This document shows positions 1 to 12,300 of a DNA stretch of 26,376 nt, one piece after another (position 1 is the stretch's first letter; each line of letters starts with the position of its first letter). This DNA comes from Paraglomus occultum. Its lineage: Eukaryota; Glomeromycota; Glomeromycetes; Paraglomerales; Paraglomeraceae. The stretch lies in the NCBI GenBank assembly GCA_910592205.1, contig CAJVPJ010000394.1, forward strand, positions 1 to 26,376, read 5' to 3'. The translations under genes and the position numbers were made by a program. Under the pieces are notes generated by a model that saw nothing but the letters and a program-made list of their open reading frames with translations, did no database searches and was not told the origin of the DNA.

Positions 1-428
1 GACATATTTGTGGGAATCTCGCACAGAGACTCGCTTATTGGGGAGCATGTTTTCATTAAGTCGGGACAATTTGTGACTTGCTTTTTTATTTAAAGACTTG
101 AAGAGGAAAGGTTTTAGACAAAGCGTCAGTGAACCTATTTTTTTTTTCGGTTTGGATGTTGTTTTTGTACGAATAAACACTGATCCAAAGATTTTACGTC
201 TCTTTTGCGTCAGCGCTATATCTTATGATACTAATACAAATGATAAGCATCATGGAGAAATTCTGTTTTATCGATCTCACTAATTAACGATGCCTATTGT
301 TTGCTTTTTCTTTTTATTTTTGTTAAATAATATGCAAAATAAATGAATGATTATTTCAATAAATTACACAACTATTACATCATCACCCGTATAATTGTCC
401 TAGAATATATGCATTATTAAGGTACTGT
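1..428. other. Left-edge 3' flank, possible tail of an off-window gene
   Basis: No gene can be assigned. All three plus frames are open for the first 18-30 codons, and the longest closes with TAA at 91-93, so a plus-strand last exon entering from the left is possible but unsupported by any recognisable protein. Plus-strand AATAAA polyadenylation-type hexamers lie at 338-343 and 358-363. TTTATT (AATAAA on the minus strand) lies at 313-318, about 110 bases beyond the stop of the carbamoyl-phosphate synthase gene, and could be its poly(A) signal. Signals on both strands fit two convergent, possibly overlapping transcripts. Confidence 0.35.
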
Positions 429-3400
429 TTAACACTTTCTTCCGCCAATAAACTCGGCCCAACTCTTAACTTCGGCAGGGATTTGTGACTTCGATAATTG
501 TTGCAATTCTTGATTCTTTCTCTTAAATGCCTCAACAAACAGTACAGCACACTTTCCATCATTTACAAGTGGAATGCCAAAGTCTACAGCCGAACGTCGA
601 GCTAAGTAATTCTCATCCTTATCATCTGGTGCGCGCAATCGAGCCAAATTAAACACAAAGTCGATTTTGTTACTATCGAAAGCTTTGTGCAATGATCTCT
701 TATCATCAAATGGCAGATCAACGGTAGTAGCGTTAATTCCTTCTGAATTGAGAAACTCTGCAACTGCAGGCGAACTTGTATATAATGGATGTCCCAGACC
801 TTGCAGAGTCTTGGCGACATGAAGGAAGTCAGCCTTATCTGTCAATTCATCCATTCCAACCAGGATACCGCTCCCTGATTTGGGTATTCTGAAATTTTGA
901 GTCGACTGGATAGCTGCCCAATAAGCCTCATACTTATCTTTTCCGAAGCAAGCAACTTCACCCGTTGATGCCATCTCCACACCAAGGAATGGATCGGCCC
1001 CACCCAATCTAGTCCACGAGAATTGCGGTACCTTAACAGCTTGATGGTCCAGTTTTTTGTTCATCAAATCAACTGGCGCGGGAACGTCGTAATCGCACAG
1101 CGCGTGAGTAGCAATATCAATGAAATTGACTCCAAGCACTTTGGAGACGAATGGGAAAGAGCGTGACGCTCGAAGGTTACATTCGATTACTTTCAGCTCT
1201 GGCTCACCGCCTTCGACATCTTTCTTGATCACTTGCATGTTGAATGGACCATTAATTTCGAAAGCCTTTGCAACTTTCTCAGCAATTACTCTCAGTCGTT
1301 TCATTACAGAGTCTGATAAGTCTCTGGACGGTAAGACAAGCGTAGCGTCACCAGAGTGAACACCAGCATTTTCAACGTGTTCTGATATAGCGTGTACGAG
1401 AAGTTCGCCATTATGTGCAACAGCATCGACATCGATCTCTTGGGCTCCCTCAATGAACTTGGTGATAACCACCGGATGTAGTGGAGACACTGAAGCAGCC
1501 TCGACCAGATTCCTATGTAAAGCCTCCTTCGTATGACATACATTCATAGCCGCTCCCGATAATACGTAAGACGGACGTACGAGAACAGGATATCCGACCT
1601 TCTCAGCAAAATTCTCTGCCTCTGCGGCGCTTGTCAGTTCTTTCCATTCCGGCTGATCGACTCCAATCTTATCCAACGTCTCGGAAAACTTGAATCTGTC
1701 CTCAGCCCTATCGATCATAACTGGGCTTGTTCCTAAGACCTTAGCATTGCCCTGATGTAACTTCAAGGCAATATTCTGCGGTAGTTGTCCACCCACGGAT
1801 ACAATGACACCCTGAGAATTTTCCAATTCGTAAATATCCTTGACACGTTCGTAAGAGAGTTCTTCAAAGTAAAGACGATCACATTCATCAAAATCGGTTG
1901 AAACTGTTTCTGGATTGTAATTGACCATTATAGTCTTCTTGCCCATCCTTCTTAGAGCGCGAATAGCAGACACACCACACCAGTCAAACTCAACAGATGA
2001 ACCAATTCGATACACTCCCGAGCCGAGTACCATAGTACCTTGATCTGTGAATTCAACATCATTGGTTGTTGCGTTGTAGGTCATATACAGATAGTTGGTT
2101 GTGGTAGGGAATTCAGCAGCGACTGTATCAATACGTTTTACAACTGGAATGATATTTAGATTCTTTCTTGCTTTTCGAACATCTTCTTCGGTGGTATTTT
2201 TCAAAAATCCAGCAATCTGTGCATCCGAGAATCCCTTTTTCTTTGCCTCACGCAGTAACTCTGGTGATGTCTTTTCAAGAGTTTCGACGCTTTGCAGCTC
2301 GCGTTGTACATTAACCATGTTGCTCAGTTTGTACAAGAACCATTTGTCTATTTTTGTAAGGTCGTGGATTTGATCGATTGAATAGTTTTCGTCTAGCATG
2401 GCTTTGCCTACTGCGAAAAGACGACGGTCTGTCGGAGCGGATAAAACATCGTCGAGGTCAGCAAAGGGGAGGGATTGGAAGCCTTTGAACTGTGGGTCCA
2501 CTTGGCGAATGGCCTGTTTTAGAATTAAATTAATATGTCAATGAGAGCTATTGGCAATGAATCGCTATTATACGCATGCAGGATTCTTCTTACCTTTTGC
2601 AGACTTTCTTCGAACGTTCTACCAATAGCCATGACCTCACCTACGCTCTTCATTTGACTTCCAATATGGCGATCCACATACTGGAACTTGGATAAATCCC
2701 ATCTGGGAATTTTTGTAACAATGTAATCGAGCGAAGGCTCGAAGCAGGCCGATGTTGTTCCAGTCACAGCATTAGGTATCTCTGTAAGAGTGTGTCCGAG
2801 AGCTATCTTGGCAGCGACAAAGGCGAGAGGATATCCCGTGGCTTTTGATGCAAGAGCACTGGAGGAAAATATCGATTAGTTCAAACATAATCTATAATTA
2901 TAATCGGCTAAGAGATAAAATTGCAATCACCGCTCCTCTCACCTACTACGACTCAATCTAGCATTAACTTCGATAACTTTGAATTCCAGTTTGTTGGGGT
3001 TAAGTGCGTATTGTACATTACATTCTCCAACCACACCCAAATGCCTAATAATTTTAATGGCAGCCGTACGCAGCGTGTGATATTCCTCATCGCTTAGAGT
3101 CTGACTTGGCGCAACGACTATCGAATCTCCGGTATGTATACCCAATGGATCAAAGTTTTCCATATTACAAACGGTGATACAGTTGTTCGCGGCATCTCGC
3201 ACAACTTCGTATTCGACTTCTTTCCATCCTTTCAACGATTGCTCGACAAGAATTTGAGGGGCAAGACTGAGAGATTTGGTGGCAAGAGCGCGAAGCTCAT
3301 CAGGATTGTTTGCAAAACCGGAACCGAGACCACCAAGAGAAAAGGCTGAGCGGACAATCACAGGATAGCTTACTTTTTCGGCTGCGGCAAGGGCATCGTC

Positions 3401-4357
3401 GACTGTTTCGACAGCAAGAGACTTTGCAATTGGAATATCGATTTCTGGATTAAAGAGTGAGTTGAGTGAGTGAGACAGGATTGGTCATTGCAGGGGATTA
3501 TGATTACGATTTGATAGTTGAGATAATTTCACATACCTTCCAGAGCCTTGGCAAACTCATCTCTATCTTCGCTAATTTCCAAAGTACGAATTGGCGTACC
3601 CAACACTTGCACACCCAATCTTTGGAATACTCCCATTTTGTTTAAACCGATTCCGCAATTCAACGCTGTTTGTCCTCCAAATGTCAATAGGATCCCATCT
3701 GGACGTTCTCTTTCCAGGATATACTCGAGATACTCGACAGTGACGGGAAGGAAGTAGACAGAGTCGGCAAGAGCATGAGATGTTTGAATGGTGGCAATGT
3801 TGGGATTTACAAGAACGGTTTCTATGCCGGATTCTTTCAAGGCTTTGATCGCTTGGGAACCTAAGGATTAAAATGAATCAAATTTCGTTATTACTTTGGT
3901 AATTCACGTGACAAACCAGAACCAGTTGAATAGAAAAAAGAAAGAGAGAAAGAGATAGAGGAAAGTCGCACTTACCGGAATAGTCGAATTCTCCAGCCTG
4001 TCCGATACTCAAACCACCCGACCCAACGACCAACACTTTCTTGACATTGGGTTTAGGTGGCGCAGGCGAAACGTGTGGGCTGCCTTCCGCTTGTCCATTT
4101 AACACAGTACTGTAGAAATGATAGCTCGTGCGATAAGTTGTAGTGGGGATTTTACGAAGAGCTGACGTGGATGCAAAAGAAAATGGTCGGTAAATGTGAG
4201 TGGACGCTGTGGTTGCTGTGGGTATGCGACGAGTAGCCTTATGAAATTGTCGCTTCGCGTTTACGGGTGGTATGCGCACGGGTGACGTTGCACGTTGACT
4301 CAAAGATAGTGCTGTTCGAATTGGGCTCTGGGCACGCTGATACAAAGTTCTGTACAT
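429..4357 (-). CDS. CPA2: Carbamoyl-phosphate synthase, arginine-specific large chain (mitochondrial)
   Basis: Makes carbamoyl phosphate from bicarbonate, 2 ATP and the ammonia supplied by the separate glutaminase subunit (CPA1), feeding ornithine to citrulline in arginine synthesis. Exons on the minus strand: 4357-3976, 3860-3537, 3444-2943, 2858-2594, 2513-429; phases close to 1185 codons plus TAA. Residues 1-100 are rich in Arg, Ser and Thr with almost no acids, a typical mitochondrial presequence. The first synthase half starts at about 107 ([18 protein letters not shown], then an ATP-grasp with [15 protein letters not shown] and [17 protein letters not shown]). The second half starts at about 660 ([45 protein letters not shown]). 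The C-terminal ~145 residues form the MGS-like allosteric domain. There is no fused glutaminase, dihydroorotase or transcarbamylase, which argues against the pyrimidine CAD type. The start is the only Met ahead of the presequence. A TATA-like stretch at 4386-4393 sits very close to it. Confidence 0.96.
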
Positions 4358-6963
4358 TTTCGGAGTATACGTTTTTGGCTCGGAATATATAAATGGGATT
4401 TGCGAAATAAAACGAATTTTTGGGGAGGAGGGTAGATTTCAAATTGGGTGATGGGTGTTTTTCTAGATAATCGTTACGAATGATGACGAGCAGACAGAAA
4501 ACTAAGAGTTCGAACGATTAACTCTGATCTTTTTTTGCCTCCTATCACTCGTTCACTCTTTCGTTATATCGTTGAGAAAATTTTTATGAACTGGGAATTT
4601 TCTCTTTTTTATCTTTAAAGCATTTGGGCTGTGAATATGATATGCATAGATTGGCGACAAAATGTGCTAGGAGATAATCATTGCATAGTTTACACATAGA
4701 TATTGACTCGATTGGTGAGATCTTGTTTGTAGAGATATCTGATTTTCTGTCAAAGCACGATCTTGGCAATAGCGAGCTATCTAGAACATATACCATCAAT
4801 CATCTAAAGATTGATGATGGCGGCGTGGGAAAATCGACATGAATATAATGCAACAGCCAACCAATGATAATGAGACATTTTACCGTTGACAATATCGTTA
4901 TAATGTTATCAATCTTTGTGTGTGGCTACTACAGCTATTATTGTCGTCATTATTACTATTATTATCAATCTTGTTGTTCCATCAAATCAAACAGTGTTGG
5001 AAATAAACCATGTGCATTTGGTTATCGATCAATCGATCATTATTTTACATCTATGTTATCCATCTCACAGCGTACTCTGATTATCGACAAAATAAGTATT
5101 ATTACGCCTGACCCGGGTTGGTTGCCCGAGGGAAAATAAAGAGATATCAATTACATCATTTTCACAGTTAAGTTTTTTGAATGCATTACGATGTCCAATT
5201 CCATGCGCTCGCCCCGTTTTTTCTAATAACAACTCGCTAGTTGACGATCATCACAAAAATAAACTTCATCTTTTTCCCACTCGGCTTACCTAATTTAACG
5301 CACTATGCAAGTGGGTCGGGTGTGGGGTATATGGTTATCTTATCTGATATCCCAAATGTTTGGGATGAAAGAAGAAAGTGTGCTGGCGAGAGAAAAGTGA
5401 AAGAAAATCATGGTAATCTAATAACAATGTAAAAGTCTAGTATGCGGCGTATAATTGTTGAAATGAAAACTAATCCTGAGATTAATTAGTTTTGTTTTGA
5501 AGTAAGAATATAGGGGATGTGGAGCAGTCGCATGGTAGAGTTGCACAATATGACAATACCTACTTTGTTTGTATGAATGTGAGATATTAATTAGCTGTGT
5601 AATTGTTGTTATCTATTGTTACCTACTTTATGTACGCACATCTTGGACCGATGACTTGCTTCTCAAACACTCTCTCCTATTGCCGTTGCCACAACAATAT
5701 CAATATCAACAATCATAATTCTTCTAGCGCACTGACATTGGACACATGTCTCCTCCAGTTTTTTTTTCTTCTCCTCTTCTCCGCTAATGGATCGCGTGCG
5801 CCGAGAGTTAACCGAGTTACATAATTGCTCATAGTAATAGAGTAACACAATTACTAATATTCCAATGTTCCGCAGCAAGCTTGCTTTACATCCGTTCGTG
5901 GAAATGACGAATATTGTTTTGAAGCGTAACTAGAATAAATATATCCAACTGAAAATCCCCAGACATATTTTGTGTGTATACGTACAACTTTGATACCCCT
6001 TGGTACGTCCTAACCAATCGAATCAATCGACCCCTATACAATGTGTTGAAAGTTTCGCCATGTGTAGAGCTCGCGTGTATCGGCATATTACTTTCATTAA
6101 GCAAAATCGGGTTAAATCCATCATGGTTGATGATTTACTACGAATACGTAAATATATAAAAAAGACAATAAAGATTAGCTAGCATCGTCAGTAGTACGAT
6201 CCTGTCGTCAATACCAATATTGTCATTAGAATGTCAGTGATTGGGTATAACAGTTACTGCAAATATATACGATTACGACATAAAATATAAACACTATATT
6301 ATGTAATTCCACACATTTCTTCTTCCTATTTCACTCTCTTCATTTCTCTCTCACTCTCTCGCTCACCAGTTTATTCCTTTTTCGATTGGGTGAGCGTTCT
6401 TATCTATGCTTATTGGTGACAGTTTGTTTATTGATGATGAACAACGCTAAGCGAAAGTCCCAATGATAAAATTAATGAAATGTGAAGATAGTGTGAAGAT
6501 CGCATAATATGTAATATATATAGTAACATTGTGGCTATATTAGCGCTGCTTATTATATTCAAGTCATTGCTTAGTGCTACTTCATTCTCATATGATACAT
6601 GTAACCCACACATGAACACATGATGCGTATTTCCAAATTCTCACTCGGCGATTGCTACCATAGACAAAGAACAACAATCCTTCGGGACTCTGCAATTCTG
6701 TACAGTATGGACACGAGTGAGCGTGTGCAATGGGGTACGGTGGATGTGGACATTTAAGGGTGTTTGTGATAGCCAGTCCTGATTGTTTGCCCACTAATAA
6801 TTAGTCATTGTCGGTTAGTCACTCGTAATTAGTGAGTGGTTACAATTCGCATGTTGATTGGAGGGATGGTGAGTAGCCATCGTAACTTTCAGATTACAAA
6901 ACAAATACGTTTAATTAATAAATAATAATCATTGGCAGAGATATCAATTAATGTTCATCAACA

Positions 6964-6998
6964 CCAACAACCACAACAACAACAACAACAACAACAAC
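6964..6998. repeat. (CAA)n microsatellite
   Basis: About 35 bases of CAA/AAC units with one early interruption, in non-coding DNA; no reading frame of note uses it as a poly-Gln or poly-Asn tract. Confidence 0.9.
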
Positions 6999-7252
6999 TC
7001 GCGAAAGTTAGTATAAAACATAATATACGGCCTAGAACGTTGCATATTTGTCGTTAAAGTCCCAATATTCGTACCCTGCATATAATTACCGTATTAATCA
7101 TTCGGTCCATCATTTAAAATTCCATTCATTATTCGCGTGCATTTGCAACTGATAGATAAACTGATTATGATTACTTGGGACTTCCCATTCGGCAGCTTTT
7201 TACTGATTGTCCCTGATAAACCAACACCATGGGCAACAACCATAAAATACTA

Positions 7253-7284
7253 CATATATATATGTACATATATATATATACATA
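7253..7284. repeat. (TA)n microsatellite
   Basis: Alternating TA/CATA run interrupted by TGTACA. It is self-complementary and lies in AT-rich intergenic DNA. Confidence 0.85.
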
Positions 7285-7712
7285 TTGTGATTAATGGACT
7301 TGCTCTTTATTATATTTTGCACGAGTTCACTATTTACACACCAAACTTGCTATTTACCAAATCTATTCTCTTGCAGCTTTCTCCAAATAATATCTTATAA
7401 CATGTACGACTGTATGCACCATCTAGCTCTGGCAGTGACATCTCATTTTATGTAGCCAAACTAGGCAATCTGTACGCATATACCACGCGGCTTCTGTCGA
7501 TTCCTTTGTTCAAGGGACTATTCTTTGTGAGTTGCTTACCAATAGAGGCAACGTAATCAACTTAATGACTCGGGAATTGGATTGGATGGAGAAGTTATGC
7601 GTGTACGACTAATATGGTAGGTGCACGTAATGCAATATAATTTTATACAATATGCATGAAATATTTATACAGTTTATTAAGTATTCATGCTTTATGTAAC
7701 GATAATAATACG

Positions 7713-7739
7713 TACAATACATACAATACATACAATACA
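7713..7739. repeat. 9-bp tandem repeat, three copies
   Basis: Three exact head-to-tail copies of TACAATACA in intergenic sequence. No function is suggested by context. Confidence 0.9.
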
Positions 7740-8670
7740 AGTACTCTGTTCTTCTATATCATCACCTCATTTATGACTTTTTGATTAATTGTATTTTACA
7801 GCTCGCCTTCCCAGTCGCTTGTACTAACTATCATACTAATATGAAATACTGCGTTATTGTTTATTTTTTTTGCGGGGAAATGAAAAATATCAAAGGAAAT
7901 TATTTAAATGTTTATTTGTGCACTGGAGAGCATGCTAACCAGTGTGTGCGAAGCATTTGAGAATAAATGGTTACCCAGATGTGAGATCTTATGGTAACCA
8001 TATTGTGTTCATATTATATCTCAGGATAATGTTACATATTGTATATTCTGTATTATTATTACATATCATTAAGCATATACCAATTACACCTACAATCTAT
8101 TTTAAATTTTTAACGTATTATTTATTTATTAAAAGCTCGGTTATTAATATAATGATCAGTCACTTGCCATATAGAAAAGTTGTTCTAAATTCTAATCGGG
8201 TCTTCTTCTTCTTCTTCGACATCTTCAACAAATTTCCAGTTAATTTGACAGTTACAATCACGATCATCACTTGATATAGCGTGACCCACATTATTGCCAT
8301 GAACATCGCCCACCTCCTGTCAGTATCACCACGATTCAACGACATCAGTATTTGACTCCTGTAGTGCTTTGCTACTTATGTCGTATCATGATGTCGGATA
8401 CTTACTATATATTTTATAGAATTCTAATTCATACTGTCTATTTTCTATTCATTTTGTTACTCTATTCTTTCTCTAATGCGTAAAGATCCGAAAACTTAAT
8501 AAAAATATTAATAATGTGCCGTAACTCAATCAAACAACTATGGAAATCTAACATATTTTTTTAGTCTTGCACTACTACTTACAGAAAGTCTTGTGTTCGC
8601 CTCAAAAACTTTAACCCATTAAGAACAATTATCAAAATTTATTTCCCGAAATATTATCACATCCCAATCC

Positions 8671-8780
8671 ACGTTTCACCTCCCACCCAATCCTCCAACT
8701 TCTTTATTCCACCCTTCTCCCCTACCCTCTCTCTCCCCCTCCCTCTCTCTTTTCCTCTTTTCAACCTCCATTCCCTTCCA
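8671..8780 (+). promoter_or_regulatory. Pyrimidine-rich tract upstream of the phosphodiesterase gene
   Basis: Roughly 110 bases, almost all C and T on the plus strand (densest 8691-8760), about 570-670 bases before the phosphodiesterase ATG. CT-rich blocks like this are common in fungal promoters and 5' leaders. The role here is inferred from position only, since I see no TATA box or defined binding site in it. Confidence 0.4.
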
Positions 8781-9086
8781 CATGCTTTCTAAAAAACAAA
8801 TAACAATAATAGATTACAAAATAGACTCTACTCAAAAACTCCTTCCGCGAGCTACTGATAATAATTAATTTATTAATTTAACAATAACACAAAGTAAAAA
8901 CTCGTATTCTGATATCTTCTTGCCTTGTTCTCATTGCTATACGTTTTGATACTAGTATCACCAAAAGACTATCAATATCTCCACTGCTAACACCTCGTTC
9001 CTTTTTACAGCACGACTTCTTTCCTCATCGTTCCCACCTCGGCCAAGCTATACTCTTGTTTCGCACTCTTCATTATACATACCACT

Positions 9087-9122
9087 CGCACAAGCACACA
9101 CACACACACAACACACACACAT
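9087..9122. repeat. (CA)n microsatellite in the putative 5' leader
   Basis: CA repeat with one interruption, about 220 bases before the phosphodiesterase start codon, in a region likely to be promoter or 5' UTR. Confidence 0.9.
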
Positions 9123-9342
9123 ATACAAACAAATACTGCAACAATAACCACACAAAAGCCACACCTCTTGTTCACGCATCAAACTTCTCTTACTACTCTC
9201 TTCGCCAAATCCCTACCCGCCTCGGTTTTCAAAAACTTCTCGACAGCTTTCAGACCTTATCTTCTCCCCTATTCAGTCTTTTCAACTGGCTCCGAATTTA
9301 GACCCTTCTACGTCGACAGATTCTCTTCTGTCACCCTTCTAC

Positions 9343-12300
9343 ATGGAGCCAAGTCGGTGCTCGATTATAATAGTTGATCGGAGTCTTCCCGAAAGAAGTT
9401 ATCTTGCACACCAAAACATTCCTGAACCATATATAACAAATGGGATAGTCAACGGCAAAGATGATTGTACCAAAGATTTAGATATATTCAAAGTATTAAG
9501 CGGGTTGTTTGCAGAAGGTAAGTATTGCGAGGAACAAAGTGTATGGGAGTAGAGAATGTGTCCCATTTGGAGGTACTATTGCATGAGAGAGAATGTGCGG
9601 TACGAGAGGATTTGCTCTACTCCCGGCTTATGGTACAAAACAAAAACCCCGAGTTGCGTGTGAGCAAAAACGATTAACAAGGTTTCAACAAGATATGGGA
9701 ATGTTTTCCAAGGAAAAACAAGCAGCCGAAATAGAGGGCAAATACCGTATATGCAAACAACTGCAATCATCACAAACATTAAGCCAACGTAATCAAAGAC
9801 ATTCAATCCCCGGACGACTTTCAAATGTTGGTTGCGCGATGATCGGCCAGCCTTGGTACTTCTTTTCATATTTAGTTTACCGTCAATATGCTCACAGCCA
9901 CGTGGATCAAGTGAGATCGTGTGATAACAACAATAACTTACACGTGGACCCACAAGCGTGGGCATTTTAGGGAATATATAAGGACTATTAAAGCAATACG
10001 CGGAATTGGTTATTCCTGGAATTTTTCAACTGGGAGATTTTGGACCTGAAAAACAAAAACCATTGAGTGCCATTTTTTTAGTACCTCCAATCGGGATGAC
10101 ATTACTCATGACACCCATAATTTACCGTTTATTTACCGCTCAAAATTTTCAGAGAATGTTTCAAATCTAACGACACTTTTTTTTTGAATCACAGTTACCT
10201 CTGTCAAATCAGGCACTGAAGCTCTCACACGTCTGCGCAAACGTCCACGTCTTGGCGGCATTCCAACAATAATTATAATAGATATTGATCACGAGGATAA
10301 CCGTGAGTACATACGGCGAGAATCATATGTTCTCGACGTTACCAATGGCGTGCCGATGAAACCGCTTAGTAACGGGAGTGTATTGTACGGCACTTCGTTG
10401 TTAAAGTGTGTCAACGATGAAATCCGGAAAGGATCCTTGGATCAAGTCATTCCTATTGGTAGGTTGAGTGGTGGTGTGGCTGTGGCGAAGAGGGGTCAGG
10501 CGATAAGAAGAAAAGATTATTTGACATGAGGAACCAGTACATGGAGATAGTGGGTCGAAATACGCGTAAGAATGGGATATTCAAACCGGTTGACTGTTGG
10601 TTTGTGAAACTAATCCTCTTACTAATTTTTGCTAGTTTGTTCGTGGGGTGATTCCTTCGAATCAATGACAAATTGCTTGAATATGGGAGCTGTTGATTAT
10701 TTAATAAAACCTGTTAGGCCAGAAGTGGCAAAAACTCTTTTTCTGGTAAATATTGTCAAGAATGCCAAGAAAATGTCGTTCCAATAATGGCAATGTTTAC
10801 GTATATATTAAATGTTGCTATTGTGATTGGTTTCTCCTTTTAGAATATATATCGTGCCGATTCGATGGTAAAGACTTCAGGAACGGGCATGGCGCTAGAG
10901 TGCAAAAGACCAATAATGCGACGAAGCAAAAATTGGGATTGTTTAAAGACCAGGTTACACGCAGTATTTGTCGAGGATAAGTGGTGCGTTAACTAAAAAC
11001 GCGTCTTGAATTTACGCACGCTAAAATAATATCTAACTCGATCAATTTTCCATTCTTTTGCTTGAAGGCTCACCGAAGCTCTGTTCGAATATTATTCTCC
11101 GCCCGATTCTGTGTTAGCTACATCTTACTTTCCAAGGTGAGTTTTCTATCTGACATTGTTTGCACGTTTCCGGCTCGTTGTTGCATCGTTTCTTGCTAAC
11201 AGTTTCTGCTATATATCACATGATTAGTCTGGACTCTGCTGCAGCACTCGAGCGAATGAATTATCTAAAGAAGCAAATTTCAGAGTGGGAATTTCCTCCT
11301 CCAGATCTGACAGACGAGGATCTTCTTCGATGTGCAGTGATCATGTTTGAACACGTTTTAAGCATGGACGAGCTTTCGCATTTGGATGTGTCAACCGGTA
11401 AGTAGAATTTTAATTACAACTATTCAGCTTACAATTGATATATACCACTTAACAACATTATGAATTTACATGCTCTCATATTAACGCCTTACTTGTCCAT
11501 TTTCAATTTCCGTTCTCGAAATAAAGAACAATTGCATCGATTTTTGTTGGCCATTCGACAGTCTTACCATGATAGCAACCCATATCACAACTTTTGCCAT
11601 GCGGTCGATGTCCTTCAAGCTATGTTTCACTTTCTGTGTAAAATGGGTCTCATACCGCCAATTTTCACCAGCAACAAACGATTTAGCAATCGTAGCGTGA
11701 ATCAACAAAGTCGACGAGTCAGCGACTTGCTCAGACCGGCTGATATTTTTGCGTTATTGTTGGCTTCTATTGGACATGACATTGGTCACCCTGGAGTAAA
11801 CAACAAATTTTTGGTGAGTGGCTAATATGATGAGTGAATGTCAATAGAATGAATGAAATGTCACTGAATGCTAACTGAATTATAAATGTTCATAGGTCGA
11901 CGCACGTACGCCATTGGCTCAGCTATACAACGATAGATCGGTCCTTGAGAGTTTTCATGCAATGGCATTATTTAATCTGATGGATAAATACAAATTTCAT
12001 ATATTCCAGGATGAAGACAAATCTGGTAATGACTATGCAGGTGCGTTTTATAAACGCTCCCTAAGTTCATTTCAAATAATTAACAAGTTATGCATTATTT
12101 ATTAGAATTCCGAAAAATCGTCTTGAACGCAATTCTCGCGACTGATATGGGCTTGCACAACGAGTATGTCACAAAAATAAAAAACTTGACTTCCCGATTT
12201 ACACAGACAGGTTTTGTCACAAGTTCTCCAGAGAGTTTGGAGCAAGAACGAATCATAATCGTGGGTGCTCTCATCAAATGTGCTGATATCAGTAATACGG

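Larger units (their letters stand above)
4358..9342. other. Gene-poor ~5 kb between two divergent genes
   Basis: This separates the 5' ends of the CPA2 and phosphodiesterase genes, so it should hold both promoters. Reading frames are short (110 codons or fewer), low in complexity, and show no recognisable domain or convincing chain of splice sites. No tRNA or rRNA is visible. It contains a (CAA)n tract, a (TA)n tract, a three-copy 9-bp tandem repeat, a long pyrimidine run and a (CA)n tract, listed separately. An untranslated exon is possible in the last 700 bases: there is an acceptor-like CTTTTTACAG just before 9011. I see nothing else I can support. Confidence 0.6.

Noticed and set aside
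1120-2373. Plus-strand and second minus-strand frames over the CPA2 gene
   Set aside because: Antisense or off-frame shadows of a strongly conserved coding region.
6795-6845. Imperfect palindrome around GTTAGTCACTCGTAATTAGTGAGTGG
   Set aside because: The stem is short and imperfect, there are no flanking signals, and this much self-complementarity is expected by chance in AT-rich DNA of this length.
7942-8274. 110-codon plus-strand frame
   Set aside because: Starts without ATG, composition is low-complexity Ile/Leu/Phe from AT-rich DNA, and no domain or splice partner is visible.
9593-9970. 125-codon plus-strand frame (and a 129-codon minus-strand frame) inside PDE intron 1 as a real gene
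   Set aside because: No recognisable domain, both strands open equally, and it lies within the inverted-repeat element in an intron with good donor and acceptor sites.
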